DNA of 5,347 nt from an uncultured Bacteroidales bacterium (lineage in GTDB: Bacteria; Bacteroidota; Bacteroidia; Bacteroidales; Bacteroidaceae). Location of the stretch: assembly GCA_902803195.1 (NCBI GenBank), contig CADCOX010000126.1:1-5347 (forward strand), read 5' to 3'. The notes under the pieces are model-generated. The model worked only from the letters and a program-made list of their open reading frames with translations. It ran no database searches and was not told the DNA's origin. Positions 4,793 to 5,347 of the stretch are shown here, in pieces (the first letter of the stretch is position 1; each line of letters starts with the position of its first letter). Both the position numbers and the translations under genes were made by a program.

Positions 4793-5347
4793 ATGGCTCG
4801 TTATACAGGTCCAAAGTCAAAGATCGCCCGCCGTTTTGGCGAGGCCATTTTCGGTCCCGACAAGGTGTTGTCCAAGCGTAACTTCCCTCCCGGACAGCAT
4901 GGCAACAACCGCCGTCGCAAGACCTCCGAGTACGGTGTCATGCTTGCTGAGAAGCAGAAGGCAAAGTACACCTATGGCGTACTCGAGAAGCAGTTCCGCA
5001 ATATGTTCGAAAAGGCAGCCCGCACCAATGGTATCACGGGTGAGATTCTGCTCCAGAACCTCGAGTGCCGCCTCGACAACATCGTCTTCCGTCTGGGCAT
5101 CGCTCCCACCCGCGCCGCTGCACGTCAGCTCGTGAGCCACCGCCACATCGTTGTCGATGGCAAGGTGGTGAACATTCCCTCCTACGCTGTCAAGCCCGGC
5201 CAGATTGTGGCTGTCCGCGAAAAGGCTAAGTCCCTCGAGGTGATTGCCGCAGCTCTCGCAGGCTTCAACCACAGCAAGTATCCTTGGATTGAGTGGGACG
5301 AGGCTCAGAAAGCCGGCAAACTCCTGCACAAGCCCGAGCGCGCTGAC
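4793..5347 (+). CDS. rpsD: 30S ribosomal protein S4 (uS4), truncated by the window edge
   Basis: S4 is a primary 16S rRNA-binding protein that nucleates 30S body assembly, contributes to decoding fidelity and autoregulates its own operon in several bacteria. The window holds 185 codons with no stop; Bacteroidales S4 is usually about 200 residues, so roughly 16 are missing. The N-terminal domain begins MARYTGPKSKIARRFGE. The S4 RNA-binding domain is at about 92-155, with the family signature LECRLDNIVFRLGIAP through ARQLV at 90-114, then HIVVDGKVVNIPSYAVKPGQ at 118-137. The zinc-finger cysteines found near the N-terminus of some S4 proteins are absent; the only cysteine is Cys92. The start is preceded by an A-rich stretch with no SD. 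In this phylum rpoA and rplQ are expected to follow. Confidence 0.98.
   Translation, partial: MARYTGPKSKIARRFGEAIFGPDKVLSKRNFPPGQHGNNRRRKTSEYGVMLAEKQKAKYTYGVLEKQFRNMFEKAARTNGITGEILLQNLECRLDNIVFRLGIAPTRAAARQLVSHRHIVVDGKVVNIPSYAVKPGQIVAVREKAKSLEVIAAALAGFNHSKYPWIEWDEAQKAGKLLHKPERAD

Overview
This window is a stretch of the spc and alpha ribosomal-protein operons of a bacterium. In order, all on the + strand, it holds the last codons of rplR, then rpsE, rpmD, rplO, secY, map, infA, rpmJ, rpsM, rpsK and the first 185 codons of rpsD, which runs off the right edge. Everything is co-directional. The gaps are 5 to 41 bp except for one of 155 bp between rpsK and rpsD, and every visible stop codon is TAA. 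I see no mobile element, CRISPR array, tRNA/rRNA gene or accessory gene, and no gene-free stretch longer than 155 bp.

The likely source is a member of the Bacteroidota, order Bacteroidales, possibly Prevotellaceae or a relative. The reasons are: map sits directly between secY and infA with no adk; the gaps are A-rich and mostly lack a Shine-Dalgarno (SD) sequence; L36 is the 38-residue form lacking the usual zinc ligands; and S4 lacks the N-terminal cysteine cluster. The family-level guess rests on remembered protein similarity and is weak. By eye, GC is fairly high in the coding regions and clearly lower in most gaps.

Layout: 1-2580 is the end of the spc operon (L18 tail, S5, L30, L15, SecY translocon channel). 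2607-3796 holds the N-terminal processing and initiation genes (methionine aminopeptidase, IF-1) and L36. 3830-5347 is the start of the alpha operon (S13, S11, S4), which in this phylum normally continues into rpoA and rplQ. The genes together supply ribosome components, translation initiation, removal of the initiator methionine, and export of nascent proteins.

No novel protein system is present. The signals worth a second look are at the RNA level: (i) a multi-segment complementary structure in the rpsK-rpsD gap, a good candidate for an S4-responsive leader; (ii) a perfect 10-bp inverted repeat just inside the secY coding region; (iii) near-consensus SD sequences only at rpmD and map, in a lineage where SD use is largely abandoned; and (iv) short repeats in the gaps before rpsM and rpsK.
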